A DNA stretch of 64,000 bases, taken from G020348385 sp964538085. Lineage in GTDB: Bacteria > Acidobacteriota > Aminicenantia > Aminicenantales > Aminicenantaceae. Shown one piece after another: positions 50,880 to 59,428 of the stretch. How positions within the stretch are numbered: position 1 is the first letter of the stretch; the number at the start of each line of letters is the position of its first letter. Position numbers and translations under genes: made by a program. The notes below the pieces were generated by a model. That model made no database searches. It was not told the DNA's origin and saw nothing but the letters and a program-made list of their open reading frames with translations. The DNA lies in NCBI GenBank assembly GCA_964538085.1, contig CAZIDF010000003.1, positions 186,001 to 250,000 on the forward strand. The letters are read 5' to 3'.

Positions 50880-51354
50880 CTGAGGCCCCGAAAATCTCGA
50901 GCCAATGATCCAGGTCGAGAGGGGATAAGGTAATATCTTCCTTGTTCATGGATTGGGATTTTTTGTGTTTTATTAATGCCGTTTTCAGCATCTTATAGAA
51001 ATCCTTGCAGTCGAGAGCTTTTGCCCTGTTAATCCTAGCAAAAGATTTGATCTCTCTGTCAGAACTCACCACATAAAAGTGCCTCAGGTCAGTCTGTTTT
51101 TCCACTAACTTTTTGATGACTGAGTCTGCCGATTCATCGATATCCGGCCAGAATATGGAAAACTCCTTTCTCCTGAATTTTTCGCCGACCAGATCAGGAT
51201 CCTGCGGGCCGTCGAAAACCAGGATAATTTTCGTTTTTTTTGTCGATTGGAATATGGCTAGCTGTGCAACCAGTTTACGCTTACTCGTAGGATCGAATAA
51301 TTCCAGAGAGGGGCTAAACCCGATCAGGTTGCTGCCGTCTATTAAATATGGCAT
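50872..51354 (-). CDS. NYN-domain (YacP-like) putative RNA nuclease
   Basis: 160 residues from ATG 51354; the upstream 56 codons are not plausible coding sequence and overlap the UPF0173 region. It begins MPYLIDGSNLIG, the PIN-like NYN motif with catalytic Asp, followed by ILVFDGPQD and VVSSDREIKSFAR with further acids. YacP/Rae1-type proteins cleave RNA on ribosomes in Bacillus; here only the fold can be inferred. It overlaps the DUF2520 gene by 8 nt. Confidence 0.8.
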   Translation of the reverse strand: MPYLIDGSNLIGFSPSLELFDPTSKRKLVAQLAIFQSTKKTKIILVFDGPQDPDLVGEKFRRKEFSIFWPDIDESADSVIKKLVEKQTDLRHFYVVSSDREIKSFARINRAKALDCKDFYKMLKTALIKHKKSQSMNKEDITLSPLDLDHWLEIFGASDE

Positions 51355-51415
51355 TTTTCGAATTGACGCGCATGATTGTTTAGGGGGAGAAAAAGCGCGT
51401 TTTTCGAGATGATAA

Positions 51416-52069
51416 CTAGAGGTTGTACGTGTCCCCTGGTTTGAGGATGATGACCTCGGCCATATCTCCCACCCTTTTCTTGAACTCCTCGGGATCCGCT
51501 TCGACGATAGGAAACGTGCCATAGTGAATCGGGATGACCTTTTTGGTTTGTGTGAACTCGACAGCCTTGGTTGCCGATGGTACTCCCATGGTGTAACGAT
51601 CTCCTATCGGGAGGAAACTCATGTCAGGGCCGAAAAATTCCCCGATCAACTTCATGTCATAAGTCAATCCAGTGTCGCCTGCATGATACAGGGTTTTGCC
51701 GTCGAGTTCGACGACAACACCCGTCGGAGCTCCTTTTTCGGCGGAATGCCAGGCTTGGACCATATGGACTATCACCCCATTCGCTTCGATCGTACCGCCG
51801 ATATTCATCCCTTCGGCTAGTATCCCTGCCGCCTCTGCCTCGACAGCGATCTCATGGATTCCAACCAAAATCGCTCCTGTTTTTTTACAGATATCGAAAG
51901 CATCGCCCAAATGGTCACTATGGTGATGGGTTACGATGACCACGTCGGCTTGAGTGATCGCGTCTGCGCTTGTGGAAGCCGCTGGGTTCCCCGTCAGAAA
52001 AGGATCGATGAATACCGTTTTAGATCCCCGTATTTTCACTGCAGAGTGTCCTAGCCAAGTTATTTCCAT
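51416..52069 (-). CDS. UPF0173-type metal-dependent hydrolase (metallo-beta-lactamase fold)
   Basis: 217 residues. Metal-binding motif VTHHHSDHLGD, later HAGDTGLTYDM and PIHYGTFPI, matching the UPF0173 family (YtkL type). N-terminus MEITWLGHSAVKI and ribosome site GGAGGGAG are clear. The family is widespread and has no confirmed substrate. A G-rich element (52123-52135) lies between this gene and the HIT gene upstream. Confidence 0.92.
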   Translation of the reverse strand: MEITWLGHSAVKIRGSKTVFIDPFLTGNPAASTSADAITQADVVIVTHHHSDHLGDAFDICKKTGAILVGIHEIAVEAEAAGILAEGMNIGGTIEANGVIVHMVQAWHSAEKGAPTGVVVELDGKTLYHAGDTGLTYDMKLIGEFFGPDMSFLPIGDRYTMGVPSATKAVEFTQTKKVIPIHYGTFPIVEADPEEFKKRVGDMAEVIILKPGDTYNL

Positions 52070-52122
52070 TTTTTTCTCCCTCCTAATAAATATTTTTTAG
52101 CCCATCCTCAAAAGTAAGGGAA

Positions 52123-52135
52123 GGGTGGGTTGGCC
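52123..52135 (-). repeat. Copy of the G-rich intergenic repeat
   Basis: The plus strand reads GGGTGGGTTGGCC, a short version of the element at 43961, 45594 and 62101. It follows the 3' end of the HIT gene in the transcript direction. Confidence 0.75.
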
Positions 52136-52143
52136 CGAAAAAA

Positions 52144-52488
52144 TCATCCAGGAGGCCAGGTCATGCGTCTTCCACCCAAAAGATGGAAGTGGATGTGAAA
52201 GACCTCCTGCCCGGAATCTCGGGCTGTGTTGAGAACGATCCGGTATCCTTTCTCATCGATTCCTAGGTTTCGGGCGATCTGACGAGCCTTGAACAGGATG
52301 TGGCTCAACATATCTTTTTTTTCTTCGGGGATGCCGTTCAGGGAAGCGAAATGCTCTTTGGGTATGATCAGAATGTGGACGGGGGCTTGTGGATTGATAT
52401 CGTTGAATGCCACGATTTGCTCGTCCTCATAAATCAGTTCAGATGGAATATCTTTGGCGACAATTTTACAAAAAATGCAGTCCACCAT
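52144..52488 (-). CDS. HIT-family nucleotide hydrolase (HINT type)
   Basis: 114 residues from ATG 52488, chosen because AAGGAG lies 6 nt upstream. It has CIFCKIVAKDIP at the N-terminus and the HIT motif HIHFHLLGG near the C-terminus, plus NINPQAPVHILIIPKEH. HINT proteins hydrolyse AMP-lysine or similar phosphoramidates. It lies 26 nt downstream of murA. Confidence 0.93.
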   Translation of the reverse strand: MVDCIFCKIVAKDIPSELIYEDEQIVAFNDINPQAPVHILIIPKEHFASLNGIPEEKKDMLSHILFKARQIARNLGIDEKGYRIVLNTARDSGQEVFHIHFHLLGGRRMTWPPG

Positions 52489-52514
52489 GTCCGCTCCTTT
52501 TGCTCGTTGATCTT

Positions 52515-53777
52515 TCAATCATTAAGTCTCTCGATATTTGCACCGAGAGATTTAAGCTTTTCTTCGATATTTTCGTATCCTCTGTTGAGATGTTCGGCGT
52601 CGGTGATGATCGTCTCTCCGCTTGCTATAAGCCCTGCGAGCACGAGTGAGGCGGATGCCCTCAGATCTGTGGCCAGAATTTCTGCTCCTGAAAGCGGAGA
52701 TTTTCCCTTGACTATGGCTTTATCACCAGTGACCTCGATGTTAGCTCCCAACCGCAACAATTCATTCACATGGGAAAATCTCCTATCGAAGATAGTCTCT
52801 GTAATGATGGATGTTCCATCGGCCTGAGTCATCATGACCATGAATTGGGCTTGCATATCTGTTGGAAAACCGGGATAAGGGGAGGTCGTGATATCTTGTG
52901 CCCTGATCGTTTCGCTCCCTATGACACGCAAGGCATGGTTATTGATTTTTTCGATATCTGCGCCAGAAAAGCGCAACTTTTCGATGATGGTACCCAGTTG
53001 AGCGGGAAGAACATGAGTCAGCACGATATTACCTCGAGTCAAAGCACCAGCGATTAAAAAAGTACCCGCTTCGATTCGATCGGGGATGATCTCATGGGTA
53101 GCCCCTCCCAGTTCTTCTATCCCTTTGATGCGGATGGTTTCTTCACCTATTCCGTCGATTTTTGCCCCCATCTTGATTAGAAGCTGACAAAGATTTCCCA
53201 CCTCTGGCTCGAGGGAGCAATTCTTCAATACGGTCTCACCGCGGGCAAGAGAAGCGGCCATCAAGATGTTTTCTGTTCCCCCAACCGTTTTTTTTTCGAA
53301 CTCTATTTCTGTGCCTTGCAGTTTTTTTGCTTCAGCTGTGATGTAGCCGTGCTTAAGGCTTATCGACGCGCCCAATTTTTCAAGTCCATGGATATGAAGA
53401 TCGATCGGACGGGACCCGATCGCACATCCCCCGGGCAAAGAGACCACGGCTTTTCCGTGCCTGGCAAGAAGAGGCCCCAGAACGAGAATGGAAGCTCTCA
53501 TCGCCCGGACAAGCTCATAGGACGCTTCTTCAGAGAGTATTTTTTTTACCTGAATGGACAAAGATCTTCGTCTGATGTTGTAGTCTGCGCCGAGCTCCTT
53601 TACCAATGTCAAAATAGTGAAAACATCCTTCACCAGAGGAATATTCTTCAGCCTGATTTTTTCTTTGGTTAAAAGAGAAGCGGCAATGGCAGGAAGAACG
53701 GCATTTTTGGCCCCACTGATCTTGACTTTTCCTTTAAGCTGGAGGTCCTGATTTCCACGAATCCTGATCTTTTCCAT
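52515..53777 (-). CDS. murA: UDP-N-acetylglucosamine 1-carboxyvinyltransferase
   Basis: 420 residues. KISGAKNAVLPAIAASLL at the N-terminus, catalytic loop VSLPGGCAIGSRPIDLH with Cys at about residue 115, and GTENILMAASLA. The cysteine makes it fosfomycin-sensitive in principle (family knowledge). It performs the first step of peptidoglycan synthesis; murB is 2.5 kb away. Confidence 0.96.
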   Translation of the reverse strand: MEKIRIRGNQDLQLKGKVKISGAKNAVLPAIAASLLTKEKIRLKNIPLVKDVFTILTLVKELGADYNIRRRSLSIQVKKILSEEASYELVRAMRASILVLGPLLARHGKAVVSLPGGCAIGSRPIDLHIHGLEKLGASISLKHGYITAEAKKLQGTEIEFEKKTVGGTENILMAASLARGETVLKNCSLEPEVGNLCQLLIKMGAKIDGIGEETIRIKGIEELGGATHEIIPDRIEAGTFLIAGALTRGNIVLTHVLPAQLGTIIEKLRFSGADIEKINNHALRVIGSETIRAQDITTSPYPGFPTDMQAQFMVMMTQADGTSIITETIFDRRFSHVNELLRLGANIEVTGDKAIVKGKSPLSGAEILATDLRASASLVLAGLIASGETIITDAEHLNRGYENIEEKLKSLGANIERLND

Positions 53778-53846
53778 GTAAAATCATTCTAGACCAATAC
53801 ACACTAAATTTCAACAATTGGGGGCCTCTGTATGGAGCGTCCTCAA

Positions 53847-55247
53847 TTATTTTAGAGCTTGGTCGAGGTCAGCGATCAAATCATCCGGATCTTCGGCTCC
53901 CACACAAAGCCGTATCATCTGGGGTGGGACATCGGCGAGTTTTCGGGCTTCTTCCCCTTGCTGAAGATGGGTCGAAATGGCGGGGATGGTCGCGATGCTC
54001 TTGATCCGGCCCATGTCGCCGGCTCTGAAGATGATCTGAAAACGGTCGAAAACGCGCCGGGCGTTTGATGGAGGGCCCTCCACCCTGAAGCTCATCAAAT
54101 GCCCGTAGCGGTTAACTTGGTTTCCTGTTCCATCATCAGAATCTACGAGTTTCATGTATCGTTTTGCCAGTTCGTGAAATGGGAACTGAGGGAGTCCGAG
54201 GAAATCGACCTGGTAAACCTTGGGGTGATGGTTCAAAAATTCGGCGACTTTCTGGCAGTTTTGGCTGACGAGGTCCATTTTTGAACGAAGTGTCCGCAGA
54301 TCATTCAGTGCGAACATCGCATTGACTGGAGAAGCTGCCGGTCCGGTATCCCGGAAAGGAAGGAATTTTACGTATTCGGCGAAGCTTTCTTTGAATAGAG
54401 GATTATCGTTTTTGATCTTTGTGACGATGGGATTTTGGCTGATCAGCGCTCCACCTATAGCCAGGCCTCCGGAAGTGATAGATTTGCTCAGGGAGTGGAT
54501 AACGATGTCTGCCCCGTAAGCGAGCGGCCGCATCAGGGCGGGCGTGGCGCAAGTTGAGTCTATAATGAACGGAATTTCCCAAGAATGGGCCAAGTCCGCC
54601 AATGCCTTGATGTCGCAGAAAGCCTGTTGAGGATTGCTCGGCGATTCGGTATACAAAAAACGTGTGTTTTCATCGATCTTCGTTTTCCACTCTTCCAGGT
54701 CTTCCGGATGGACCACCCACCGGACTTCTATCCCTCTTTCCAGCATTTTTCTTAATGAAAAATGCTGGAATGTACCGCCATAGATCTGGATGGAAGAGAC
54801 AAAATTGATCTTTTCAGGGCCGGCGTTCTGTTTAACCAAAAAAGGATCGACAGCCAGCATGATCGCGGACATGCCGGATGCGGTCACGACACAGGATGTC
54901 TCGCAGCCTGTTTTGTATCCCTCGAGAAGGGCAAGAACCCATTCCAGGTAATACGTCGTGGGATTGGCGAATCGTGTGTAACACCAAGTGGGAATGAGAT
55001 AGGCCAGTGCCGCTTCTAATTCGTCTGAATCCCTGTAGGCTTGAGCTGCTGCAAGATAGAGCGGTTCGATCACCGCTCCTTGATTCTGCTCCAATGCTTC
55101 CTCGACCGTGTACAGTCCGTGCACAGCTATGGTGTCGAACTTGAGTTTTTTAATCCGTTCCAGCTGTTTTTTTTTCTTCTCCAGGTTTTTTTTGGCGTTT
55201 GCAATGTATTTTTTTACACCAGGACCGTATTCTTTTTTGTCCGACAT
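53847..55247 (-). CDS. PLP-dependent Cys/Met metabolism enzyme (trans-sulfuration family) with N-terminal extension
   Basis: 466 residues. The PLP Lys is in VIHSLSKSITSGGLAIGG; TRFANPTTYYLEWVLALLEG and CVVTASGMSAIMLAVDPFL are family motifs of cystathionine synthases/lyases and O-acetylhomoserine sulfhydrylase. The first 35 residues are a Lys-rich extension (KKYIANAKKNLEKKKKQLER). Its reaction cannot be chosen among the family members. The aminotransferase gene lies 13 nt upstream, and a homoserine dehydrogenase is encoded divergently, which suggests homoserine or methionine chemistry. Confidence 0.86.
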   Translation of the reverse strand: MSDKKEYGPGVKKYIANAKKNLEKKKKQLERIKKLKFDTIAVHGLYTVEEALEQNQGAVIEPLYLAAAQAYRDSDELEAALAYLIPTWCYTRFANPTTYYLEWVLALLEGYKTGCETSCVVTASGMSAIMLAVDPFLVKQNAGPEKINFVSSIQIYGGTFQHFSLRKMLERGIEVRWVVHPEDLEEWKTKIDENTRFLYTESPSNPQQAFCDIKALADLAHSWEIPFIIDSTCATPALMRPLAYGADIVIHSLSKSITSGGLAIGGALISQNPIVTKIKNDNPLFKESFAEYVKFLPFRDTGPAASPVNAMFALNDLRTLRSKMDLVSQNCQKVAEFLNHHPKVYQVDFLGLPQFPFHELAKRYMKLVDSDDGTGNQVNRYGHLMSFRVEGPPSNARRVFDRFQIIFRAGDMGRIKSIATIPAISTHLQQGEEARKLADVPPQMIRLCVGAEDPDDLIADLDQALK

Positions 55248-55260
55248 GTTTTTCTCCCCT

Positions 55261-56496
55261 TTAATCCAGCTTGCCCTTCGGCCTGTCTCCTGCCCTGTAT
55301 CTTTCGATCGTTCGCCGCAGTCTTTTCACCCCTTCGATGATCTCCTCCCTGGTCGGAAAGGAGAAATTGATCCGCATCGTGTTGTACTTGCGAAGTCCTT
55401 CCGGATAACAAACCTCACCGGGGACAAAAGCCACCTTTTCTTCGATGGCCAAATAAAAAAGATCCAGCGTGTTCAATTCTTCGGGAACCGTTATCCACAG
55501 GAAAAGCCCTCCTTCCGGTTTCGTCCATGTCACTCCTGTTTCTTCTGGGAAATTTTCGTCCATGGCTTTGAGAAAGAAATTGAGTTTTTCAGAATAATAA
55601 TCCTTGAGGGTCTGGAAATGGGCCGCCAGGTCATATTCTTTCAAGAAAGTCGTGCAGATGTCTTGATTGAGCTTGGGTGTATTGAGGATATTGGATCCTT
55701 TGATGAAAATTAGCTTTTTGATGACATCCGGAGGGCCGATGTTGAACCCGACACGGATCCCAGGACAGAGGATTTTCGAAAAGGTGTACAGTCCGATCAC
55801 ATTGCCCTGGTTTTCATCCAATGAATAGATGGAGGGAAGGTTTTCTCCTCTGTAGCGAAGTTCCCTGTAAGGACTGTCCTCCAGGATGGGGATCTTGTGT
55901 CTTTTTCCAAGTGCGAGAATCGCCAGCCTTTTTTCCAGGCTCATCGTGATGCCCGAAGGATTCTGGAAATCAGGGACCAGATAGATGAATTTGGGTTGCT
56001 TGCCTTGGCCCAAAAGGTCCTGAATCCCCTTATCCATGCCTTCCACATCCGACCCATCTTCCTGGATATCTAGAGCAAAATATTTGGCGTCTTCCAGCTC
56101 GAATGCAGCCAGCGCACCCCCGAAAGTCGGGAGGTCGGTAACGACCACATCTTGAGCATCGAGGAACAGTCTTCCCGTGAGATCCAATCCGTGCTGTCCG
56201 GACGTGGTGATCATGATGTTTTCCGGTCCGATGAAGATATCGTCAGTCTTGAGATACTCGATGATCGCTGCGATCAGTTCCTTTTCGCCTGGGATCGGGG
56301 AATACTGGAGGACGGCTTCGTAATTGTCTCTGATAGCTATTTCGGCAGCCCGTTGGATGAGGTCGACAGGAAAAACGTCACTGGATGGAAGTCCGCCAGC
56401 AAAAGAGATGATCTCTGGATCCTTCAAGTAACTGAGCATTTTTCCGATGACATAACCCTCGAAATCTTTCATGATATGCGCGAATAAATTTTTCAT
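55261..56496 (-). CDS. Class I/II PLP aminotransferase (LysN/MocR-like)
   Basis: 411 residues. ISFAGGLPSSDVFPVDLI, LQYSPIPGEKELIAAIIEYL, the PLP motif GLYTFSKILCPGIRVGF (Lys in FSK) and YLVPDFQNPSGITM match the 2-aminoadipate/aromatic aminotransferase subgroup. Substrate not determinable. It is co-oriented with the trans-sulfuration-type gene downstream and cupin gene upstream. Confidence 0.9.
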   Translation of the reverse strand: MKNLFAHIMKDFEGYVIGKMLSYLKDPEIISFAGGLPSSDVFPVDLIQRAAEIAIRDNYEAVLQYSPIPGEKELIAAIIEYLKTDDIFIGPENIMITTSGQHGLDLTGRLFLDAQDVVVTDLPTFGGALAAFELEDAKYFALDIQEDGSDVEGMDKGIQDLLGQGKQPKFIYLVPDFQNPSGITMSLEKRLAILALGKRHKIPILEDSPYRELRYRGENLPSIYSLDENQGNVIGLYTFSKILCPGIRVGFNIGPPDVIKKLIFIKGSNILNTPKLNQDICTTFLKEYDLAAHFQTLKDYYSEKLNFFLKAMDENFPEETGVTWTKPEGGLFLWITVPEELNTLDLFYLAIEEKVAFVPGEVCYPEGLRKYNTMRINFSFPTREEIIEGVKRLRRTIERYRAGDRPKGKLD

Positions 56497-56544
56497 GTAT
56501 TTATCCTCGACAAAAATTCCTTATTTTGCCCCTGAATGTCCCCA

Positions 56545-56904
56545 TTAAGTCTTTGCAGAGTACCGGTCCGGAGCATCGAAAATATCCATGACCTGAACGC
56601 GACTCAGAAATGTTGCAGAATGCTCCACTCCTTCAGGTATGTAATACCAGTCCCCCTTCCGGTAGATCTTTGTATCCCCCCCGATGGTCAGAGACATCTC
56701 TCCTTCGAACACCACTCCCCACTGGCTGCAGTGGGAGTGTGGAGGGACTTTGCCCACAGGTTGGATATCGAACAAAACGATCTGTTTGTCTGCACTTTGA
56801 AATAACCAGCCCCTGACTCCCTCCAGAGGGATGTCGATTTCCGGGAGATCCCTGATCATCTCGGGATAAGGGGTCCCATCCCATTGATCCATTAATTCTT
56901 TCAT
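56545..56904 (-). CDS. Cupin-domain protein
   Basis: 119 residues, a single cupin. Motif 1 is PPHSHCSQWGVVFEGEM and motif 2 YYIPEGVEHSATF, supplying the usual His/Glu metal site (one His of motif 1 partly replaced by Gln). It may bind Fe, Mn or Zn and act as a small dioxygenase, isomerase or sensor. It lies 9 nt downstream of the SDR gene. Confidence 0.87.
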   Translation of the reverse strand: MKELMDQWDGTPYPEMIRDLPEIDIPLEGVRGWLFQSADKQIVLFDIQPVGKVPPHSHCSQWGVVFEGEMSLTIGGDTKIYRKGDWYYIPEGVEHSATFLSRVQVMDIFDAPDRYSAKT

Positions 56905-56913
56905 TTTTTTTCC

Positions 56914-57705
56914 TTAAAAAATTGATTTGATGTAACCCCCATCCACCTGGAGCGCGACTCCTGTGATATAACTTGCTGCTTCCGAGCAGAGGAAAACCAC
57001 AGCGGTGGCGATCTCGTACGGACGGCCCAACCGTCCCATCGGGATGATTTTTTCGATATTCTGGAAGAAATCTTGAACAGAACCCTTTCCCGCTTTTTCG
57101 AAAGACTTGGCCAGGTTTTCAACCCGTTTTGTTCGTGTGTACCCCGGACAAACCGAATTGACTGTTATACCATAGGGGGCAAGTTGTGTAGATAGAGATT
57201 TGGAGAATCCTAGGACACCTGCCCTTGCCGTGTTGGAAAGGATAAGGGTGTCTATGGGTTGCTTCGCTGATACAGATGTCAAATTGACGATGCGTCCCCA
57301 ATTTTGCTTTTTCATAGCCGGCATGGTCTCGTAACAGAGGTTAACCGTGCTCAACAGGTTCAGTTCCAGGGCTTCGCGGTAATCATTCAAGCCAACATCT
57401 TCGGCCATTCCGGAGGGAGGACCACCTGCATTGCAGACGAGGATGTCGATCGAGCCGAATTCTTCGATCACCCGTTTGACCAATTTTTTTATCTGTGATT
57501 TATCCGTAACATCTGCTGCCTGTGCGATGACCTGTCCTCCTGCCCGATCAGCGATTTCCTTTTTTGTCTTGAATAGCTCTTCTTTGCCTCTCGCGCAGAT
57601 GGCCACGTTCGCCCCCTCTCTTGACAGCTGGAGAGCGATGGCCTTTCCCAAACCGCGGCTGGAGGCCGTCACGAGAGCTGTTTTGTCTTTGATCCCTAGA
57701 TTCAT
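56914..57705 (-). CDS. Divergent short-chain dehydrogenase/reductase-like protein
   Basis: 263 residues. Cofactor motif TASSRGLGKAIAL, CNAGGPPSG (NNAG-like), and a C-terminus with GSEAASYITG-like CSEAASYITGVALQVDGG. The catalytic YxxxK motif is replaced by SNTAR: Tyr to Ser and Lys to Arg at the aligned positions; the catalytic Ser region NLTSVSA is kept. This known divergent group may reduce by another mechanism or not at all. Genes on both sides are close, suggesting an operon. Confidence 0.86.
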   Translation of the reverse strand: MNLGIKDKTALVTASSRGLGKAIALQLSREGANVAICARGKEELFKTKKEIADRAGGQVIAQAADVTDKSQIKKLVKRVIEEFGSIDILVCNAGGPPSGMAEDVGLNDYREALELNLLSTVNLCYETMPAMKKQNWGRIVNLTSVSAKQPIDTLILSNTARAGVLGFSKSLSTQLAPYGITVNSVCPGYTRTKRVENLAKSFEKAGKGSVQDFFQNIEKIIPMGRLGRPYEIATAVVFLCSEAASYITGVALQVDGGYIKSIF

Positions 57706-57732
57706 GGAAATTCTCCGTTGAGGATGGGACTT

Positions 57733-58974
57733 TTAATCCTTCTTTCTTCTATGGGACACTTTGGCAAACAAAGTCTCATGTCCTCTTGCCATGATTTCTT
57801 TGGCATCCTTGTCGCATCTCACACATTTGAAATAGATGACATTCCCTATCAATTCTGCCTTTTCATTTCTTTCTTCATCCGAGATGAAATATGATTCCAT
57901 CGTATCGAACGGACGTGACTCCCCATCGCTTTCATACTTTATGGTTATATTTCTTCCGGCTGCGAGGACTTTATGGGCATTTTCGGTCCAGTTGAAATCT
58001 ACCATCCCGAGATCAGGGTTTATCCTGAGGTGAGCAGCCAGCGAAACATCTAGCCCCGAAGCCTGCATTTCTTCGCTGCACTGGATAAATGTTTCGTCAG
58101 TCGCGGCATTCCCGATGTTGATCTCATAGATGGGTGTCGTCCCGTCCTCTCGGAGGTATTCTTTGAAGATATTCATCAACATCCGGAGCTGAACTGCATT
58201 TTGTGTGGAAAGCAACATAGAGATCTTAAAAGATAGGTTAGGAATTTCTCTAGCGTAATAGCATGCTGCAACGATCGTGGACCAACTGGGATTAAGAAAA
58301 AAGTTGGCGCCCGTTTCGAGGGCAGCTCGAGTGATCCCGTCCAGGTAGACAAGGTGATTGTTGTTTCCGACTTCCACTCCTCCCAGGTTGCCGAAAGGAG
58401 TCCCCATGTTTTTCAGGATGATCTGACTTATACCTCCGCCCAAATCTCTCCTCTCGAAAGTTTCCCCTGTCACGTCTTCGATGCGTGCGAATCGTTCTTC
58501 CGGGAGGGGTGTTCCCAGGAGATTTGTCGTGCAAAACTTGCTGGCCCCGAGCAGGTTCTCTGCCAGAGCGAGCGTCGTGATCAAATCCCCGCCATACACA
58601 TAGGTTTCTGTCAGCCCGACCACAGAGATCATTTCTGTCGGGAAAAAAACAGCGCCGTTTTCCGCAATGTCCTTGATGGCATAAAAAGTCGGGCGAGCGC
58701 CCTGAAATCCTGAGACTTGTGCCGTGCAGATTCCCTTCTTGTTGAAGGTCAGCTGGTTTGCTTCGATGTAGTCTTCGACCTTTGCAAATTTTTTAACATA
58801 TTCTTCTGATTTTTTCACGAGATCCCCGAATCCCTTTGCTTCTGCAATCATTTTTCTTGTGTTGTAATCCTGCATGGATTCGATTTTGTCAGAAATGGCT
58901 TTTGCGCCTCCGTAGGATTCCAGCAGCGCATCCATTGCCTTTCTATCTCTGTTGGATAAGAGTTTATAATGCAT
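57733..58974 (-). CDS. Conserved-looking protein of unknown function (413 residues)
   Basis: I do not recognise a family. The protein is soluble, with an N-terminal helical segment (1-75), a central alpha/beta region containing VGLTETYVYGGDLITTLALAENLLG, DLGGGISQIILKN and VGNNNHLVYLDGITRAALETGANF, and an ending FKCVRCDKDAKEIMARGHETLF with CxxC. It begins the minus-strand set (unknown, SDR, cupin, aminotransferase, trans-sulfuration enzyme) and is divergent from homoserine dehydrogenase. A TIM-barrel or PFL-like fold is possible but not supported. GAGGAGG precedes the ATG. Confidence 0.78.
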   Translation of the reverse strand: MHYKLLSNRDRKAMDALLESYGGAKAISDKIESMQDYNTRKMIAEAKGFGDLVKKSEEYVKKFAKVEDYIEANQLTFNKKGICTAQVSGFQGARPTFYAIKDIAENGAVFFPTEMISVVGLTETYVYGGDLITTLALAENLLGASKFCTTNLLGTPLPEERFARIEDVTGETFERRDLGGGISQIILKNMGTPFGNLGGVEVGNNNHLVYLDGITRAALETGANFFLNPSWSTIVAACYYAREIPNLSFKISMLLSTQNAVQLRMLMNIFKEYLREDGTTPIYEINIGNAATDETFIQCSEEMQASGLDVSLAAHLRINPDLGMVDFNWTENAHKVLAAGRNITIKYESDGESRPFDTMESYFISDEERNEKAELIGNVIYFKCVRCDKDAKEIMARGHETLFAKVSHRRKKD

Positions 58975-59132
58975 ACGTCCTCCTCATTTATGATGGTGTG
59001 AATTATCGGGATGGTCGAAGTCGGTTTCTTGAAAATATCCCATTGAGGTCTTAGATTGTATTGGAAAAAAGCCAAGGCTTCAAGCCCAAATTGATATTGA
59101 CTTAAATATACCCTTGTGTTATTGATTTTTTC

Positions 59133-59160
59133 TTGACATTAAGTATTAAAACTGGATTAT
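59133..59160 (+). promoter_or_regulatory. Promoter of the homoserine dehydrogenase leader transcript
   Basis: TTGACA (59133-59138), 16 bp, GATTAT (59155-59160). The start would be near 59167, at the 5' edge of the first stem of the leader RNA. The preceding 58975-59132 shows only AT-rich sequence and an AAGCC/GGCTT repeat (59071-59082). Confidence 0.6.
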
Positions 59161-59163
59161 TTA

Positions 59164-59390
59164 CGAGTCGAGATTGCTGCGGCGGCAAGGCAGCGGCCCA
59201 TGAAGCTGTATTTGTATACTGCAAATGGGCTGCAACGAAGTCGAAGTAGTGAGATCGACTCGCCCGAAGGGGAAAAAATGCCGATAAATAGAAATAGATT
59301 GATTTTCATAGAATATCCGCCAGGATTTTCTGCAATATCTGGAAAACTTCCTGATATTGCAGGGATAGTGATGAGTATCGGCATTTTTTA
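59164..59390 (+). ncRNA. Highly structured 5' leader RNA (candidate riboswitch or attenuator)
   Basis: P1 is a perfect 8-bp stem (CGAGTCGA 59164-59171 with TCGACTCG 59255-59262). Inside are a 9-bp stem (59193-59201/59225-59233) capped by a hairpin (59205-59211/59216-59222). AGTCGA at 59239-59244 can compete for the P1 3' strand. Downstream, AAAAAATGCCGATA (59273-59286) pairs over 14 bp with TATCGGCATTTTTT (59376-59389), enclosing a 10-bp hairpin (59330-59339/59353-59362). The last stem ends in a U-run 39 nt before the ATG, a possible terminator. No known riboswitch class was recognised. Confidence 0.6.
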
Positions 59391-59428
59391 TAAATAATTC
59401 AGGTTCTATTTTTCCCAGGAGGTTTATT

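Noticed and set aside
59200..59397. A 65-codon frame inside the leader before homoserine dehydrogenase
   Set aside because: It has no ribosome site, runs through perfect RNA stems, and its product has no family features.
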